Shown: positions 25,149-34,378, numbered from the stretch's first letter. The stretch is 64,000 nucleotides of DNA from Desulfoarculaceae bacterium (GCA_019429465.1 JAHYIV010000011.1:1-64000), one strand, 5' to 3'. Program-made: numbers and translations. The notes: a model not told the origin generated them from the sequence alone.

Positions 25149-26723
25149 ATGATAAAAGCATTTCTCCAAAAGGCCGGAAGCAAACTCAAAAATATTGCCA
25201 GCTCCGGAAAGAAAGAGCAGGGGAAGTCGGCCATCGTGTCACCTGAGACCCAGCCCACTCCCGGAAAACTGTTGCCGGAACAGATCTCTGCCGAGGAGAA
25301 GGGGGCGGCAGCTCAGGCGTCAGAGGCCGTGACCCGGCCGCGTCGTCCGCCACGGCCCAAACGCGAACAGCGGCAGGAACCTGAGTGGGATCTGGCCCAG
25401 TTTCAGGTGGAGCCGGTGGCGGGGAAAACCAGGTTTCATGATCTGGATCTGCCACTTCCCCTGATGCACGCCATTGCCGACCTGGAGTTTCAGTTCTGCA
25501 CCCCTATTCAGGCCCAGGCACTGCCGGATGCCTTGCGAGGTCGTGACCTTATCGGGCGGGCCAGCACCGGCACCGGCAAAAGCGCGGTCTTTCTGATCAC
25601 CATTTTCACCAGATTGTTGCAGGAGCAAAATCAGGGCAAGGAAATACCGGTGGGCACGCCACGGGCCCTGATCATTGCCCCGACCCGCGAGCTGGTCATC
25701 CAGATTGCCAAGGACGCCAAGGCCCTGGCCAAGTATACCTCTTTGCGGATCGTTGCGGCCTATGGCGGCACGGATTATCGTAAACAGGAAAAAAGTATGA
25801 CCGAGCAGGTGGTGGATGTGGTGGTAGCCACTCCCGGTCGGCTCCTTGATTTTGAAAATAAGAAGATTATCAACCTGAATCGGGCCGCCATCATGGTCAT
25901 TGATGAGGCTGACCGGATGCTCGACATGGGTTTTATCCCCGATGTGCGCAGGATCATCTACAAGACCCCTCCCAAAGAGAAGCGCCAGACCATGCTCTTT
26001 TCGGCTACTTTTACGGACGAGGTCAAGCGACTTTCGGCCCAATGGTGTCGAGAACCGATTACCGTCGAGACCGAGGCTGATCAGGTGGCGGTCGACACGG
26101 TGCAGCAGATTGTCTATCTGACTACGACTGCCGAGAAATTCACGGTGCTCTATAATCTGATCGCCCACAAGGAACATGAGCGGATTATGATCTTTGCCAA
26201 TATGAAGAATGAGACCAGGCGGCTCAGTGAGCGGTTGGAGCGCCATGGCATTGCCTGTACCCTGCTTTCCGGGGATGTCCCCCAGGAAAAACGGACGGCA
26301 CGCCTGGAGGCCTTCCGCGAGGGGAGGGTCAAGGTAATGGTAGCCACCGATGTCGCCGGACGCGGTATCCATATCGCCGGTATCAGCCATGTCATCAACT
26401 ATACCCTGCCCTATGAACCGGAAGATTATGTCCATCGAATCGGCCGTACCGGCCGGGCCGGGGTCTCCGGGATCTCGATTAGTTTTGCCTGCGAGGAAGA
26501 TGCCTTTGTCCTGCCCGAGATTGAAGAGTATATCGGTGAGACCCTGCACTGTGTCCAGCCGGATGAGTCCCTGCTGACTCCCGTTCCGGCAGGCCAGGCC
26601 AAGCCTGCTGGCACAGGTGGCAGGCCTGGTTCAGGAACAAGCCCTGGCCATGGACGCTCCGGGAGCGGGGGCAGCAGGAGTGGCTCAGGTGCAAGGAGCG
26701 GATCGTACAAGGGGAGAAGGTAG
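25149..26723 (+). CDS. DEAD-box ATP-dependent RNA helicase
   Basis: 524 residues, resembling RhlB/RhlE. Motifs in order: Q motif with [19 protein letters not shown], Ia PTRELVIQ, Ib [14 protein letters not shown] in [19 protein letters not shown] in LFSATF, and [13 protein letters not shown] basic, Pro-rich N-terminal tail (about 1-75) and a Gly/Ser/Arg-rich C-terminal tail (about 475-524) are typical RNA-binding extensions. It unwinds structured RNA in the cytoplasm, in ribosome assembly or RNA decay. ATG 25149 is the first Met in the frame. The ABC-F gene follows by nine bases. Confidence 0.93.
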   Translation: MIKAFLQKAGSKLKNIASSGKKEQGKSAIVSPETQPTPGKLLPEQISAEEKGAAAQASEAVTRPRRPPRPKREQRQEPEWDLAQFQVEPVAGKTRFHDLDLPLPLMHAIADLEFQFCTPIQAQALPDALRGRDLIGRASTGTGKSAVFLITIFTRLLQEQNQGKEIPVGTPRALIIAPTRELVIQIAKDAKALAKYTSLRIVAAYGGTDYRKQEKSMTEQVVDVVVATPGRLLDFENKKIINLNRAAIMVIDEADRMLDMGFIPDVRRIIYKTPPKEKRQTMLFSATFTDEVKRLSAQWCREPITVETEADQVAVDTVQQIVYLTTTAEKFTVLYNLIAHKEHERIMIFANMKNETRRLSERLERHGIACTLLSGDVPQEKRTARLEAFREGRVKVMVATDVAGRGIHIAGISHVINYTLPYEPEDYVHRIGRTGRAGVSGISISFACEEDAFVLPEIEEYIGETLHCVQPDESLLTPVPAGQAKPAGTGGRPGSGTSPGHGRSGSGGSRSGSGARSGSYKGRR

Positions 26724-26732
26724 CAGACGTTC

Positions 26733-28388
26733 ATGATCCATTTGACCAATATCAGCAAACAGCATGGCTCTCAGCTCCTGTTTCAGGACGCCAGCCTGCA
26801 GATCCTGGCCTCCAGCCGGGCCGGACTGGTCGGTCCTAACGGGGCCGGCAAGTCAACGATATTCCGCCTGATCACCAGGGAGGAGGAAGCGGACAAGGGC
26901 GAGATCTCCTGTGCCAAAAAGACGGTGATCGGTTATTTCTCCCAGGAAGTAGGCGAGATGGCCGGTCGTTCGGCCCTGGCCGAGGTGATGGCCGCCGCCA
27001 GTGAAGTCACTTTACTGGGTGAACAGATGCAGGCGATGGAGGCAGCCATGGGCCAGCCTATGGACGATGATGCAATGGCGGCCCTGCTGGAGCGGTACGG
27101 CAATGCGGTGGAGGAGTTCGAGCATCGGGGCGGCTATGATCTTGAGGCCCGCGCCCAGGCGGTGCTGACCGGTCTCGGCATTGGTCCTGATGCCTACCTG
27201 CGGCCGGTTGAGTCCTTCAGTGGTGGCTGGAAGATGCGGATTGGCCTGGCCAGGATTCTGACCATCAATCCTGACGTGCTGCTCCTGGACGAGCCTACCA
27301 ACCATCTGGATGTGGAGTCGATTATCTGGCTGGAAGAGTGGCTGTCCGATGCCTTCAAAGGCGCGCTGCTCATGACCTGCCATGACCGGGATTTCATGAA
27401 TCGGATTGTCAACCGGATCATTGAGGTGGCGGGCCAGACAGTGACCACCTACAGTGGCAATTACGATTTTTATCTGCGGGAACGCGAGATCCGCCGCGAC
27501 CAGCTTGTGGCCAGTTTTCGCCGTCAGCAGGAGATGCTGGCCAAGGAAGAGGACTTTATCGCCCGTTTTGCCGCCCGGGTCTCCCATGCCGCCCAGGTGC
27601 AGTCCCGGATCAAGAAGCTGGAGAAGATAGAGCGCATCCAGCTGCCGGCAGAGCAGAGGGTCGTGCGCTTTGAGTTTGCCGACCCCCCGCGCAGCGGCGA
27701 TGATGTGGTACGCATGGAATCTCTGGCCAAGGTCTGGCCCGGTGTCACTGGATCCACGGACGGATCAGAGACGACCGGCCCGGAGAAGTCGGTCTTCGGC
27801 GGGGTGACCGGGGTGATCCGGAGGCAGGAAAAGATTGCGGTGGTCGGTGTCAACGGGGCCGGCAAGTCCACCTTTCTCAAGGTGCTGGCAGCCCAGGTCG
27901 CTCCCTCAACCGGCACGGTAAGCATCGGCGCGGGAGTGCTGTCCGGTTATTTCAGCCAGCACTCCATGGAACTGCTCAATCCTGAGTTCACCGTCTTTGA
28001 GACGGTCCAGGCAGTTATTCCCACCGGCAATATCGGGGTGATCCGCAACCTGTGCGCCGCCTTTCTCTTTCAGGGAGACGATGTGGATAAGCGTATCGCC
28101 CATCTCTCCGGCGGTGAAAAGAGCAGGGTGGTGCTGGCCACCCTCCTGGCCCAGCCCTTGAACTTCCTGATCCTTGATGAACCGACCAACCACCTGGATA
28201 TCCAGTCCAGGGAGGTTCTCCTCGAGGCCCTGCAGAAATTCACCGGCACCGTCATCCTGGTCAGTCATGACCGGCACTTCCTGCGGTTGCTGGTCGATCG
28301 GGTCTTTGCCATAGATCAGGGCGCCATGCAGACCTATGAGGGTGATTACGGTTATTATCTGAGGAAATCTGTCGAGGACAATCTTTGA
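26733..28388 (+). CDS. ABC-F family ATPase
   Basis: 551 residues with two ATP-binding domains and no membrane segments. Domain 1: GLVGPNGAGKST, SGGWKMRIGLARIL, LLLDEPTNHLDVE. Domain 2: VVGVNGAGKST, LSGGEKSRVVLATLL, LILDEPTNHLDIQ. A charged linker (about 235-320) joins them. ABC-F proteins act on the ribosome, in translation factor or antibiotic-protection roles. This one resembles the Uup/YbiT housekeeping branch, but the exact subgroup cannot be set by eye. Probably co-transcribed with the helicase. Confidence 0.92.
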   Translation: MIHLTNISKQHGSQLLFQDASLQILASSRAGLVGPNGAGKSTIFRLITREEEADKGEISCAKKTVIGYFSQEVGEMAGRSALAEVMAAASEVTLLGEQMQAMEAAMGQPMDDDAMAALLERYGNAVEEFEHRGGYDLEARAQAVLTGLGIGPDAYLRPVESFSGGWKMRIGLARILTINPDVLLLDEPTNHLDVESIIWLEEWLSDAFKGALLMTCHDRDFMNRIVNRIIEVAGQTVTTYSGNYDFYLREREIRRDQLVASFRRQQEMLAKEEDFIARFAARVSHAAQVQSRIKKLEKIERIQLPAEQRVVRFEFADPPRSGDDVVRMESLAKVWPGVTGSTDGSETTGPEKSVFGGVTGVIRRQEKIAVVGVNGAGKSTFLKVLAAQVAPSTGTVSIGAGVLSGYFSQHSMELLNPEFTVFETVQAVIPTGNIGVIRNLCAAFLFQGDDVDKRIAHLSGGEKSRVVLATLLAQPLNFLILDEPTNHLDIQSREVLLEALQKFTGTVILVSHDRHFLRLLVDRVFAIDQGAMQTYEGDYGYYLRKSVEDNL

Positions 28389-28574
28389 AAGAGTTTCAGC
28401 GGAGAGGGATTGTATTGTTCAACGGCTTATTGGTTGAAAAAATCTGCAGAGAAGGATAGATATAGTAAAAGAACCGTCAGGATCGGCAGTTGAAACGTAA
28501 TCATTTGACGGCGAGGCGTCAGGGATAACAAGAAAAGAAGCTTTAATCATCAACTTTCTTCATCAGACGATATC

Positions 28575-29000
28575 ATGGAAAAGAGTACCGCCTGTGACCA
28601 CACCAGGGTCCCTGTGAGAAACTATCGGAACGTTCCCCGCTATGAAACTCAGACCCTGTCCAGGTCGCCGGAGCTGGAATTCATAGCCAGCACCATTGAG
28701 TCCACCTTGTGCCGTCTTGGATTCTCAGGGCTGGATGAGACCTTTATGGATCAGGATGCAGCCAGACTTCTGGAGCTCTTCTTTGATCAGTATCATTTCA
28801 ATGATACTGATCTGGAGCTTGGTGATCGGGTACATGAAAAAGGCTACATGCTTCTCAGCGAGGTTATTGAGGAGGACTTGTCAGATATCCCGAAGGTGGA
28901 TCTGGTACGGGTCATGTCTTCGATCTATGCCGCTCTCCAGCGGAGAACAAAAGGGGGCGATGAGTATCTCCGGTTTATCAATGAATATTCCGGGGAGTGA
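28575..29000 (+). CDS. Hypothetical protein
   Basis: 141 residues, acidic and mostly helical, beginning MEKSTACDHTRVPVRNYRNV. It has no signal, membrane segment or motif I recognise. No clear ribosome site precedes the ATG, though codon use is like the neighbouring genes. It is single, followed by a repeat at 29013. Function unknown. Confidence 0.6.
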   Translation: MEKSTACDHTRVPVRNYRNVPRYETQTLSRSPELEFIASTIESTLCRLGFSGLDETFMDQDAARLLELFFDQYHFNDTDLELGDRVHEKGYMLLSEVIEEDLSDIPKVDLVRVMSSIYAALQRRTKGGDEYLRFINEYSGE

Positions 29001-29012
29001 GTATCGGATCTT

Positions 29013-29112
29013 TTAGGGGCCGTACCGAATAACTTGTCTCTGTAGAGTTATTTCGGTACGCAGAGACCTGGGGGTAGGCCCATTGTCGCTGGCGCCAAGG
29101 ACGGCACTTCAC
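29013..29112 (+). repeat. Double-hairpin repeat with a truncated 54-bp element in its linker
   Basis: GGCCGTACCGAATAACT pairs with AGTTATTTCGGTACG, as in other first hairpins. Immediately after, GGTAGGCCCATTGTCGC and GGCGCCAAGGACGGCAC are a damaged 54-bp element. The position of the inner element, right after TACG, is the same as in the composite at 11871. The second hairpin is missing. Confidence 0.6.
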
Positions 29113-29118
29113 ACCTGG

Positions 29119-29883
29119 TCAGGTTTTTTTCTCAGCGGCTTGTTCTTTCCATCTGTAGTTAAAATCACAGATCAGCGGGGCGTGGTCGGAGAGTCTGATG
29201 TCAGGGATATGGAAATTCACTGCCTCAAGCTCCGGGCTGTGGAGGATAAAGTCGAGTTGCCGATGGGGGGAATGACTGGGGTGTGAGGGGTGGTGCATCG
29301 GGTTTGCATCCTCCAGGCCGGTTGCTGCCTTAAAGAGTTCCAACTCTCTGCTGCCCCTGAAGGTATTGAAGTCACCAGCCAGGATCACCGGTTTGCCATT
29401 GTTTTTAAGCAGCCGGTGCAGGTGTTCAAGCTGCTGCTGGCGATGGCGGTATTTCAGTGACAGATGAACAATGAAGATTGTAACCTCGGCCAGTTCCACT
29501 TCGATGACCAGTCGCTTAAATCCTTCCTTGAAATAATGAAACTGATGGGTGGTGATTTTCTCGCTGGTGAGCAGGGCATTGGATTGCTTGTTAAGCACCG
29601 GCACTATGCAGGCCAGCGATTTTATTCCATATTTTGTTTTAACGATATGGGATTGATGCAATTTGCCGGCGATGATATCGGCCTGACAACATCGTTCGGA
29701 ACGATAGGAGCCTGAGTCCACCTCAATCAAGGCAATGATATCCGGTTTGACCGATTCGATGAACTCGACGATCTGGTCCAGCTTTCTGGTTGTCCGTCTG
29801 AAGAAGCCTGAAAAAGGCAGTGGCAGATGGTAACTTACACCGTGGCCGGTGGCGTAGCGAATGTTGTAGAGAAGGAAGCGCAT
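29119..29883 (-). CDS. Endonuclease/exonuclease/phosphatase-family protein
   Basis: 254 residues. EEP-fold motifs: LLYNIRYATG (1-13, replacing the usual Asn-bearing first strand), the metal Glu in IIALIEVDSG, GKPVILAGDFNTF with the catalytic Asp/Asn, and SDHAPLICDF at the C-terminus. The fold covers DNases, phosphodiesterases and inositol phosphatases, so the substrate is unknown. No signal peptide is evident. The frame opens at 29919, but ATG 29883 (MRFLLYNIRY) matches the family start. The ribosome site is weak for either. Confidence 0.8.
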   Translation of the reverse strand: MRFLLYNIRYATGHGVSYHLPLPFSGFFRRTTRKLDQIVEFIESVKPDIIALIEVDSGSYRSERCCQADIIAGKLHQSHIVKTKYGIKSLACIVPVLNKQSNALLTSEKITTHQFHYFKEGFKRLVIEVELAEVTIFIVHLSLKYRHRQQQLEHLHRLLKNNGKPVILAGDFNTFRGSRELELFKAATGLEDANPMHHPSHPSHSPHRQLDFILHSPELEAVNFHIPDIRLSDHAPLICDFNYRWKEQAAEKKT

Positions 29884-29922
29884 AAGATTTATTATACAAC
29901 TTTCTTGATGGCATGACAATAT

Positions 29923-30040
29923 TTAGGAGACGTCAAGAAAAGAGCACGTTTTTTTGCTCTTTTCTTTTACAGCACATTATGCCGCTTCAAGGCAGCAGCC
30001 AATCTTTTTCGGCTGTTGCCTTGAAGCGGCGCCTGGAAGC
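29923..30040 (+). repeat. Double-hairpin repeat, variable-stem copy 3
   Basis: First stem AAGAAAAGAGCA / TGCTCTTTTCTT, linker ACATTATGCCGC, second stem GCCGCTTCAAGGCAGCAGCC paired with GGCTGTTGCCTTGAAGCGGC. It lies between the divergent nuclease-like gene and hemC, where it may contribute to or insulate their promoters. Confidence 0.8.
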
Positions 30041-30087
30041 CTACGGAAATTAAACAAATAAATAAGGGTAAGTCAGAGGGAGAGGTT

Positions 30088-31020
30088 ATGACCACCGTAC
30101 AGATCGGATCACGCAAGAGTAAGCTGGCCATGTGGCAGACAGAGACCGTTGCCGGCATGTTGAATGAGGCGGGGATGGAGACGACGGTCAGCTCCATGGA
30201 AACCAAGGGTGATATGATCCTTGATGTGTCCATTGCCAAGATCGGCAGCAAGGGGGTCTTCACTGAAGAGCTTGAACAACAGTTGCAGAGCGGTGCCACC
30301 GATATTGCAGTGCACAGCGCCAAGGATATGCAGTCAATCCTGCCACCGGGATTTGGTCTGATTGCCTTTACCGCCAGGGAAAAGGTCAATGACGTCCTGC
30401 TGGCCCTGGATACGGAGCTGAACCTGGATGACCAGGAGACCACTATCCGCATAGGGACTTCATCGGTGCGGCGGATTGCCCTGCTGAAACACTATTATCC
30501 CCATGTGCAGACCGTTGATATGCGCGGCAACCTGCAGACCAGGATTCAGAAGATGCGGGACGGAGCCTGTGATGCCCTGATGCTGGCCTATGCCGGTGTC
30601 AAGCGTATGGGGTATGCGGAGATGATCGTCAAGGTCTTTCCGGAAGATGAATTCGTGCCGCCGGTGGGCCAGGGCTGCATCGCTATTGAATCCTCAGATC
30701 AGCTGTCTGCGGAGAAGACGGCAATGATTCGTGCCTGTCTGAATAATGCGGACAGCGAGTCCTGCCTTCTTGCCGAACGGGCCTATCTGCGCAAGCTGGA
30801 AGGGGGCTGCTCCATCCCGGCCTTTGGTCTGGCGGTGCTGGAGAATGACATCCTGACCCTGACCGTCGGTCTGGCCAGCCTCGATGGAACCACCATCCTC
30901 AGAAAGACGGAGCAGGGGCCCCGTAAGGACGCAGAACAACTGGGTGCGCGGTTGGGGGATTATATCCTGGAAAATGGCGGTCGGGAGATGCTGGCGGAGA
31001 TTCGCCGCTCTCAGGGGTAA
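30088..31020 (+). CDS. hemC: Porphobilinogen deaminase (hydroxymethylbilane synthase)
   Basis: 310 residues. Joins four porphobilinogens into the linear tetrapyrrole used for haem, sirohaem and B12. Visible are IGSRKSKLAMWQ at the start, the catalytic Asp in AVHSAKDMQSILPPGF (about 78-93), RIGTSSVRR and RGNLQTR, and the cofactor-binding Cys in LEGGCSIPAFG near residue 240. Length is standard. It is a single-gene unit here, with MITE-like elements downstream. Confidence 0.95.
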   Translation: MTTVQIGSRKSKLAMWQTETVAGMLNEAGMETTVSSMETKGDMILDVSIAKIGSKGVFTEELEQQLQSGATDIAVHSAKDMQSILPPGFGLIAFTAREKVNDVLLALDTELNLDDQETTIRIGTSSVRRIALLKHYYPHVQTVDMRGNLQTRIQKMRDGACDALMLAYAGVKRMGYAEMIVKVFPEDEFVPPVGQGCIAIESSDQLSAEKTAMIRACLNNADSESCLLAERAYLRKLEGGCSIPAFGLAVLENDILTLTVGLASLDGTTILRKTEQGPRKDAEQLGARLGDYILENGGREMLAEIRRSQG

Positions 31021-31037
31021 GTTTGTGTTATTTTATC

Positions 31038-31147
31038 GGTAACTATCCAGCAGCACCTCATCTGCTTCGTCATCGGCCTGCTCATGTACGAATCAGTACA
31101 CTTCGCAAGCCTCTTTCTCGCATATGAGGTACTGCTGAATAGTTACC
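31038..31147. mobile_element. 110-bp MITE-like palindrome
   Basis: GGTAACTATCCAGCAGCACC at the left end is matched inverted at the right end (GGTACTGCTGAATAGTTACC) with few mismatches. The centre has TGTACGAATCAGTACA. It recalls the 159-bp repeat in plan but not in end sequence. Non-coding. Confidence 0.65.
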
Positions 31148-31235
31148 TGATATGTGTTTTGGCGTTTCCCCGGCATTAAGCTGGATAGTTACATTTTATC
31201 TACGCAGAGATTAACCGGTTTGCGTAAATCAAGTA

Positions 31236-31397
31236 AGGGCCTCGGCAAGAAATAAGTGCCCCAAGATTGCGCCGGATTCCGGTTCGGCTTCAAGGCGTCG
31301 CAAGGGGCGCATAGCAGCGCTATGTAACCCTTGCGGCAACGCAGAAGACGGGCCGGAAGACAAGCAAGATGGGGTGGTTATTTCTTGCCGCGGCCCT
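31236..31397. mobile_element. 162-bp MITE-like palindrome
   Basis: Left end AGGGCCTCGGCAAGAAATAA and right end TTATTTCTTGCCGCGGCCCT match in 19 of 20 positions when inverted. The centre is an imperfect palindrome around GCATAGCAGCGCTATG. Non-coding. Confidence 0.7.
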
Positions 31398-31439
31398 AAG
31401 CCGGAAAAACTTTGTTTCCGGTTCCTTTATTGGTATACG

Positions 31440-31554
31440 GCACCAACCGCGCACAGAAAAAGCAGAACAGATTGCTGTTTCTGTGACGCGACATAAGAGG
31501 CCGTAAATGCAATGAGCAAGAAAAAGACTTTGCTCATTGCATAACGGTCTCTAA
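31440..31554 (-). repeat. Double-hairpin repeat, variable-stem copy 4, overlapping the end of hypB
   Basis: On the minus strand: GACCGTTATGCAATGAGCAA pairs with TTGCTCATTGCATTTACGGC, then CTCTTATGTCGCG and a second stem CACAGAAACAGCA / TGCTTTTTCTGTG. The first bases encode the last residues and stop codon of hypB. Confidence 0.82.
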
Positions 31555-32253
31555 ATAATCAATCCAGGCCTCAAACCCCTCGCCGCTGGTGGCCGAGAGG
31601 GCCATGACCTGTAGCCTCGGGTTGAGGTGCAGGGCATCGGCCCTGGCCTCGGCCACCGGAAAGTCAAAGTAGGGCAGCAGGTCGGTCTTGGTGATCACAA
31701 AGATCTGGGAGCTGATAAAGGCCTTGGGATATTTGGCCGGTTTGTCAGGGCCTTCCGGCACCGAAACCAGGACCACCCGCTGGTGTTCGCCCAGGTCAAA
31801 GGTGGCCGGACAGACCAGATTGCCCACATTTTCGATAAAGAGCAGGTCCAGCTGGTCGCCGCCCGGTTCCTGCTCCAGCAGGTGCAGTCCCTTGTGAATC
31901 TGGGCTGCATCCAGATGACAGGCGCCGCCCGTGGTTATCTGGATCACCGGCACTCCTTTGGCCCTGATCCGCTGGGCGTCGCGGTCGGTCTCGATATCTC
32001 CTTCAAGCACCCCAATCCTGATTTTTCCTTTCAGCCGTTCAATGGTCTTTTCCAGCAGGGTGGTCTTGCCGGAACCCGGACTGGAAATCATATTGATGGC
32101 CACGATTCCCATGGCCTCAAAGTGGGCCTTGTTCTGGGCGGCAATGGCATCATTGGCCGCCAGCAGGCTCTGGTGGACCTCGATGACCTGGGGGTCATGT
32201 TCGTGGCTGTGGTTGTGGTTATTAACAAGATCGCATCCGCAGGAATCGCACAT
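31534..32253 (-). CDS. hypB: Hydrogenase nickel incorporation GTPase HypB
   Basis: 239 residues. GTPase that, with HypA, inserts nickel into the hydrogenase large subunit. The N-terminal high-affinity Ni site CDSCGCD is followed by a His-rich stretch (NNHNHSHEH). G motifs: SSPGSGKTTL (P-loop), EGDIETDRDA, ENVGNLVCPA and NKTD-like VITKTDLLP. The last residues ETVMQ and stop lie within a double-hairpin repeat, so the original tail was probably altered by its insertion. It is last in the minus-strand hyp cluster. Confidence 0.95.
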   Translation of the reverse strand: MCDSCGCDLVNNHNHSHEHDPQVIEVHQSLLAANDAIAAQNKAHFEAMGIVAINMISSPGSGKTTLLEKTIERLKGKIRIGVLEGDIETDRDAQRIRAKGVPVIQITTGGACHLDAAQIHKGLHLLEQEPGGDQLDLLFIENVGNLVCPATFDLGEHQRVVLVSVPEGPDKPAKYPKAFISSQIFVITKTDLLPYFDFPVAEARADALHLNPRLQVMALSATSGEGFEAWIDYLETVMQ

Positions 32254-32390
32254 GGGGGCACCGTGAGTTGAAAAAGGTTAAAAAAAGTAACGGCTCAGGT
32301 AGAGAGCTGAAGGCCAAAGGTTTTAAGGGACAAATAATGCATGATGATTGAGATACTTCAGCCTTCAGTCTTCAGCCTAAGCATCTTTAT

Positions 32391-32735
32391 CTATTCCATC
32401 TCCACCTTATTCAGGATGATTCCATCTCCCCCCTCGGGAATCAGGAGGGTTTCGTCGCATTCCGGGCAATGGTCCGGTCGAATAAGTGACGTTTGTCTGT
32501 GGCCGCAACGGATGCATTGATAGGTCGCCGGCGGGTTGGTGATGATCAGTTTCGCCCCCTTGGTCAGGTTGCTCTCCGCCGAGAGGATATCAAAGCCGAA
32601 CTGGAATGAGTCAACCACCACCCCGGAGAGCGGGCCGATATCCAGGGTGACGGTGATAACCCGTTTCTTGTCATGTTCGGCGGCCAGGGTTGCCAGCTGC
32701 GTGAGCAGGGCCTGGACCAGCGACATCTCATGCAT
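32391..32735 (-). CDS. hypA: Hydrogenase nickel metallochaperone HypA
   Basis: 114 residues. The N-terminal MHEMS supplies the nickel His ligand. A zinc site is formed by CIRCGH and CPEC near residues 74-93. Delivers nickel together with HypB. Start ATG 32735 overlaps the end of the protease gene by eight bases, which suggests coupled translation. A longer open frame upstream belongs to the overlap with the protease and is not used. Confidence 0.95.
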   Translation of the reverse strand: MHEMSLVQALLTQLATLAAEHDKKRVITVTLDIGPLSGVVVDSFQFGFDILSAESNLTKGAKLIITNPPATYQCIRCGHRQTSLIRPDHCPECDETLLIPEGGDGIILNKVEME

Positions 32736-33261
32736 GGTGCACAACCTTCGGTGTTGTCTGGATCTTTTCGGTGATGGTGTGGCCGGCCTGCCGCAGCCAG
32801 CCCACGATCTGTTCGGCAATCTCTTTGACCCTGGGGGCCACCTGGGGTGACAGGTCGATGGAGGTTTGCAGGTCGGCGGGCACGACGCAGAAAAACTCCA
32901 CTGTCTCCGGGTTGCAGTCGCGGAATTTACAGATCTCCAGCATCTCCAGCAGGCCCAGCTGGTGCGGGGACATCTTGCTGGGGATAGTGCCGGCGGCGAT
33001 GTCCTTGCTGCTGAAGCAGTGCACGGATCCTGGTTCTGCTTCCATGTCAATCACATCAATGACCAGAATCGGGTCACATTCCTCGAGAAAGGGGGCCATG
33101 TAGATGCCGGCGGTGCCGGCATCGTTGAGCCGGATAGTCTCCGGAAAGGTGTAATTGCGTTCCAGATAATGGATGGTATGGATACCAAAACCTTCGTCCG
33201 AGAGCAGCAGATTGCCGATCCCGAGAATCCCCGCCTTTTTTTGTTCTGTCATTTCTTGCAT
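32728..33261 (-). CDS. [NiFe] hydrogenase maturation protease (HyaD/HybD family)
   Basis: About 177 residues. Cuts the C-terminal extension of the hydrogenase large subunit after Ni insertion. Nickel-sensing residues are visible: Glu in GNLLLSDEGFGIHTIHYLE, Asp in VIDVIDMEAEPG, His in KMSPHQLGLLEML. ATG 33261 gives the usual N-terminus close to GILGIGNLL, and ATG 33252 is also possible. Its substrate is almost surely the large subunit encoded at 39756, which keeps a 15-residue tail after DPCIACAVH. Confidence 0.93.
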   Translation of the reverse strand: MQEMTEQKKAGILGIGNLLLSDEGFGIHTIHYLERNYTFPETIRLNDAGTAGIYMAPFLEECDPILVIDVIDMEAEPGSVHCFSSKDIAAGTIPSKMSPHQLGLLEMLEICKFRDCNPETVEFFCVVPADLQTSIDLSPQVAPRVKEIAEQIVGWLRQAGHTITEKIQTTPKVVHHA

Positions 33262-33265
33262 AGTC

Positions 33266-34357
33266 TCAGCAGATTCGTGGCAGGGGGGCACCGTGCAGGG
33301 GCGTTATCACCCTTGTCCCCCCAATGGTTGTTTTGAGGACGACCCGGCCGGTAGCGACGGCCAGGGACGGCCCAGTGTCGCTCGCTCCATGGACGGATGA
33401 AGAGCGACCGCCGGATGTAACGGTGCCGATGATGGCGGCCTCTGCGCCCTCCGGACAGGACCGCATAAGGGCCAGGGCCTGGTCGGCGATGTCAGGGGCG
33501 ACCAGGGCCAGGCATTTCCCTTCATTGGCCAGATAGAGCGGGTCAAGGCCCAGAATCTCGCAGGCGGCCCGCACTTCTGGCCGCACGGGGATGCACTTTT
33601 CCTCGATCTCTATCATCAGGCCGGAGCTGCCGGCAATCTCGCAGAGGGAGGTGGCGACCCCGCCCCGGGTCGGGTCGCGCAGGGTGTGGATGCTGCCTGG
33701 TTGCAGACCGGCCAGCAGCCTCTGGACCATCGTGTGCAGGGCCATGGAGTCGCTGCGCAGATCGCCGGCCAGGGCAATGCCGGCCCGGCGGGTCATGATG
33801 GTGATCCCATGGTCGCCCATGGAGCCGGAAAGGATGATCTTATCTCCGGCTTGAGCCCTGGTGGCGGATATCTCCACCCCCTCTGCCACCAGGCCGATCC
33901 CGGAGGTGTTGATGAAGATCTTGTCGGCCTTGCCACGGGGCACAACCTTGGTGTCGCCGGTGACAATGGGCACGCCGCTGCTCAGTGAGGCGTCCCGGAT
34001 CGAGATGATGATCCGCTCCAGGTCAGCCAGCGGCAGCCCCTCTTCCAGGATAAGCCCTAAGCTCAGACAGAGCGGCCTGGCTCCGCGCATGGCCAGGTCG
34101 TTGATGGTGCCGTGCACGGCGAGGGTGCCGATATCGCCGCCGGGAAAGAAGATGGGATCGACCACATAGCTGTCGGTAGTGAAGGCGAGCCTCCCTAGCT
34201 GGTTGTCCATGACGGCACTGTCTTCCAGGGCTGACAGGATCGTGTTGCCCAGGTGCTTGAGGAAAAGAGTGCTGATCAGTTCCTGGCTGGCCAGACCGCC
34301 GCTGCCGTGGTCAAGAAGGATGGTTTCTACTGTTTTTCGGGGAATATTCTGGGTCAT
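33266..34357 (-). CDS. hypE: Hydrogenase maturation factor HypE, with a repeat-derived insert
   Basis: 363 residues. ATP-dependent dehydration of the carbamoyl group on its C-terminal Cys to make the cyanide ligands of the Ni-Fe site. The C-terminus is the diagnostic PLPRIC. Upstream are the PurM-like domains with DHGSGGLASQEL, FTTDSYVVDPIFFPGG and TLRDPTRGGVATSLCE. A 54-bp palindromic element in antisense orientation adds about 18 residues (SSSVHGASDTGPSLAVA) shortly before the C-terminal arm. That arm must be flexible to reach HypF, so the addition may be tolerated. ATG 34357 is preferred over an upstream TTG. Confidence 0.95.
   Translation of the reverse strand: MTQNIPRKTVETILLDHGSGGLASQELISTLFLKHLGNTILSALEDSAVMDNQLGRLAFTTDSYVVDPIFFPGGDIGTLAVHGTINDLAMRGARPLCLSLGLILEEGLPLADLERIIISIRDASLSSGVPIVTGDTKVVPRGKADKIFINTSGIGLVAEGVEISATRAQAGDKIILSGSMGDHGITIMTRRAGIALAGDLRSDSMALHTMVQRLLAGLQPGSIHTLRDPTRGGVATSLCEIAGSSGLMIEIEEKCIPVRPEVRAACEILGLDPLYLANEGKCLALVAPDIADQALALMRSCPEGAEAAIIGTVTSGGRSSSVHGASDTGPSLAVATGRVVLKTTIGGTRVITPLHGAPLPRIC
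33356..33409 (+). repeat. 54-bp palindromic element inside hypE, antisense to the gene
   Basis: On the plus strand, GGCCAGGGACGGCCCAG and TGTCGC, then an inner region CTCCATGGACGGATGA, ending AGAGCGACC. Exactly 54 bases. Translated from the other strand it is also free of stops. Confidence 0.92.
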
Positions 34358-34378
34358 AATCAATTATTGTCTGAATAA

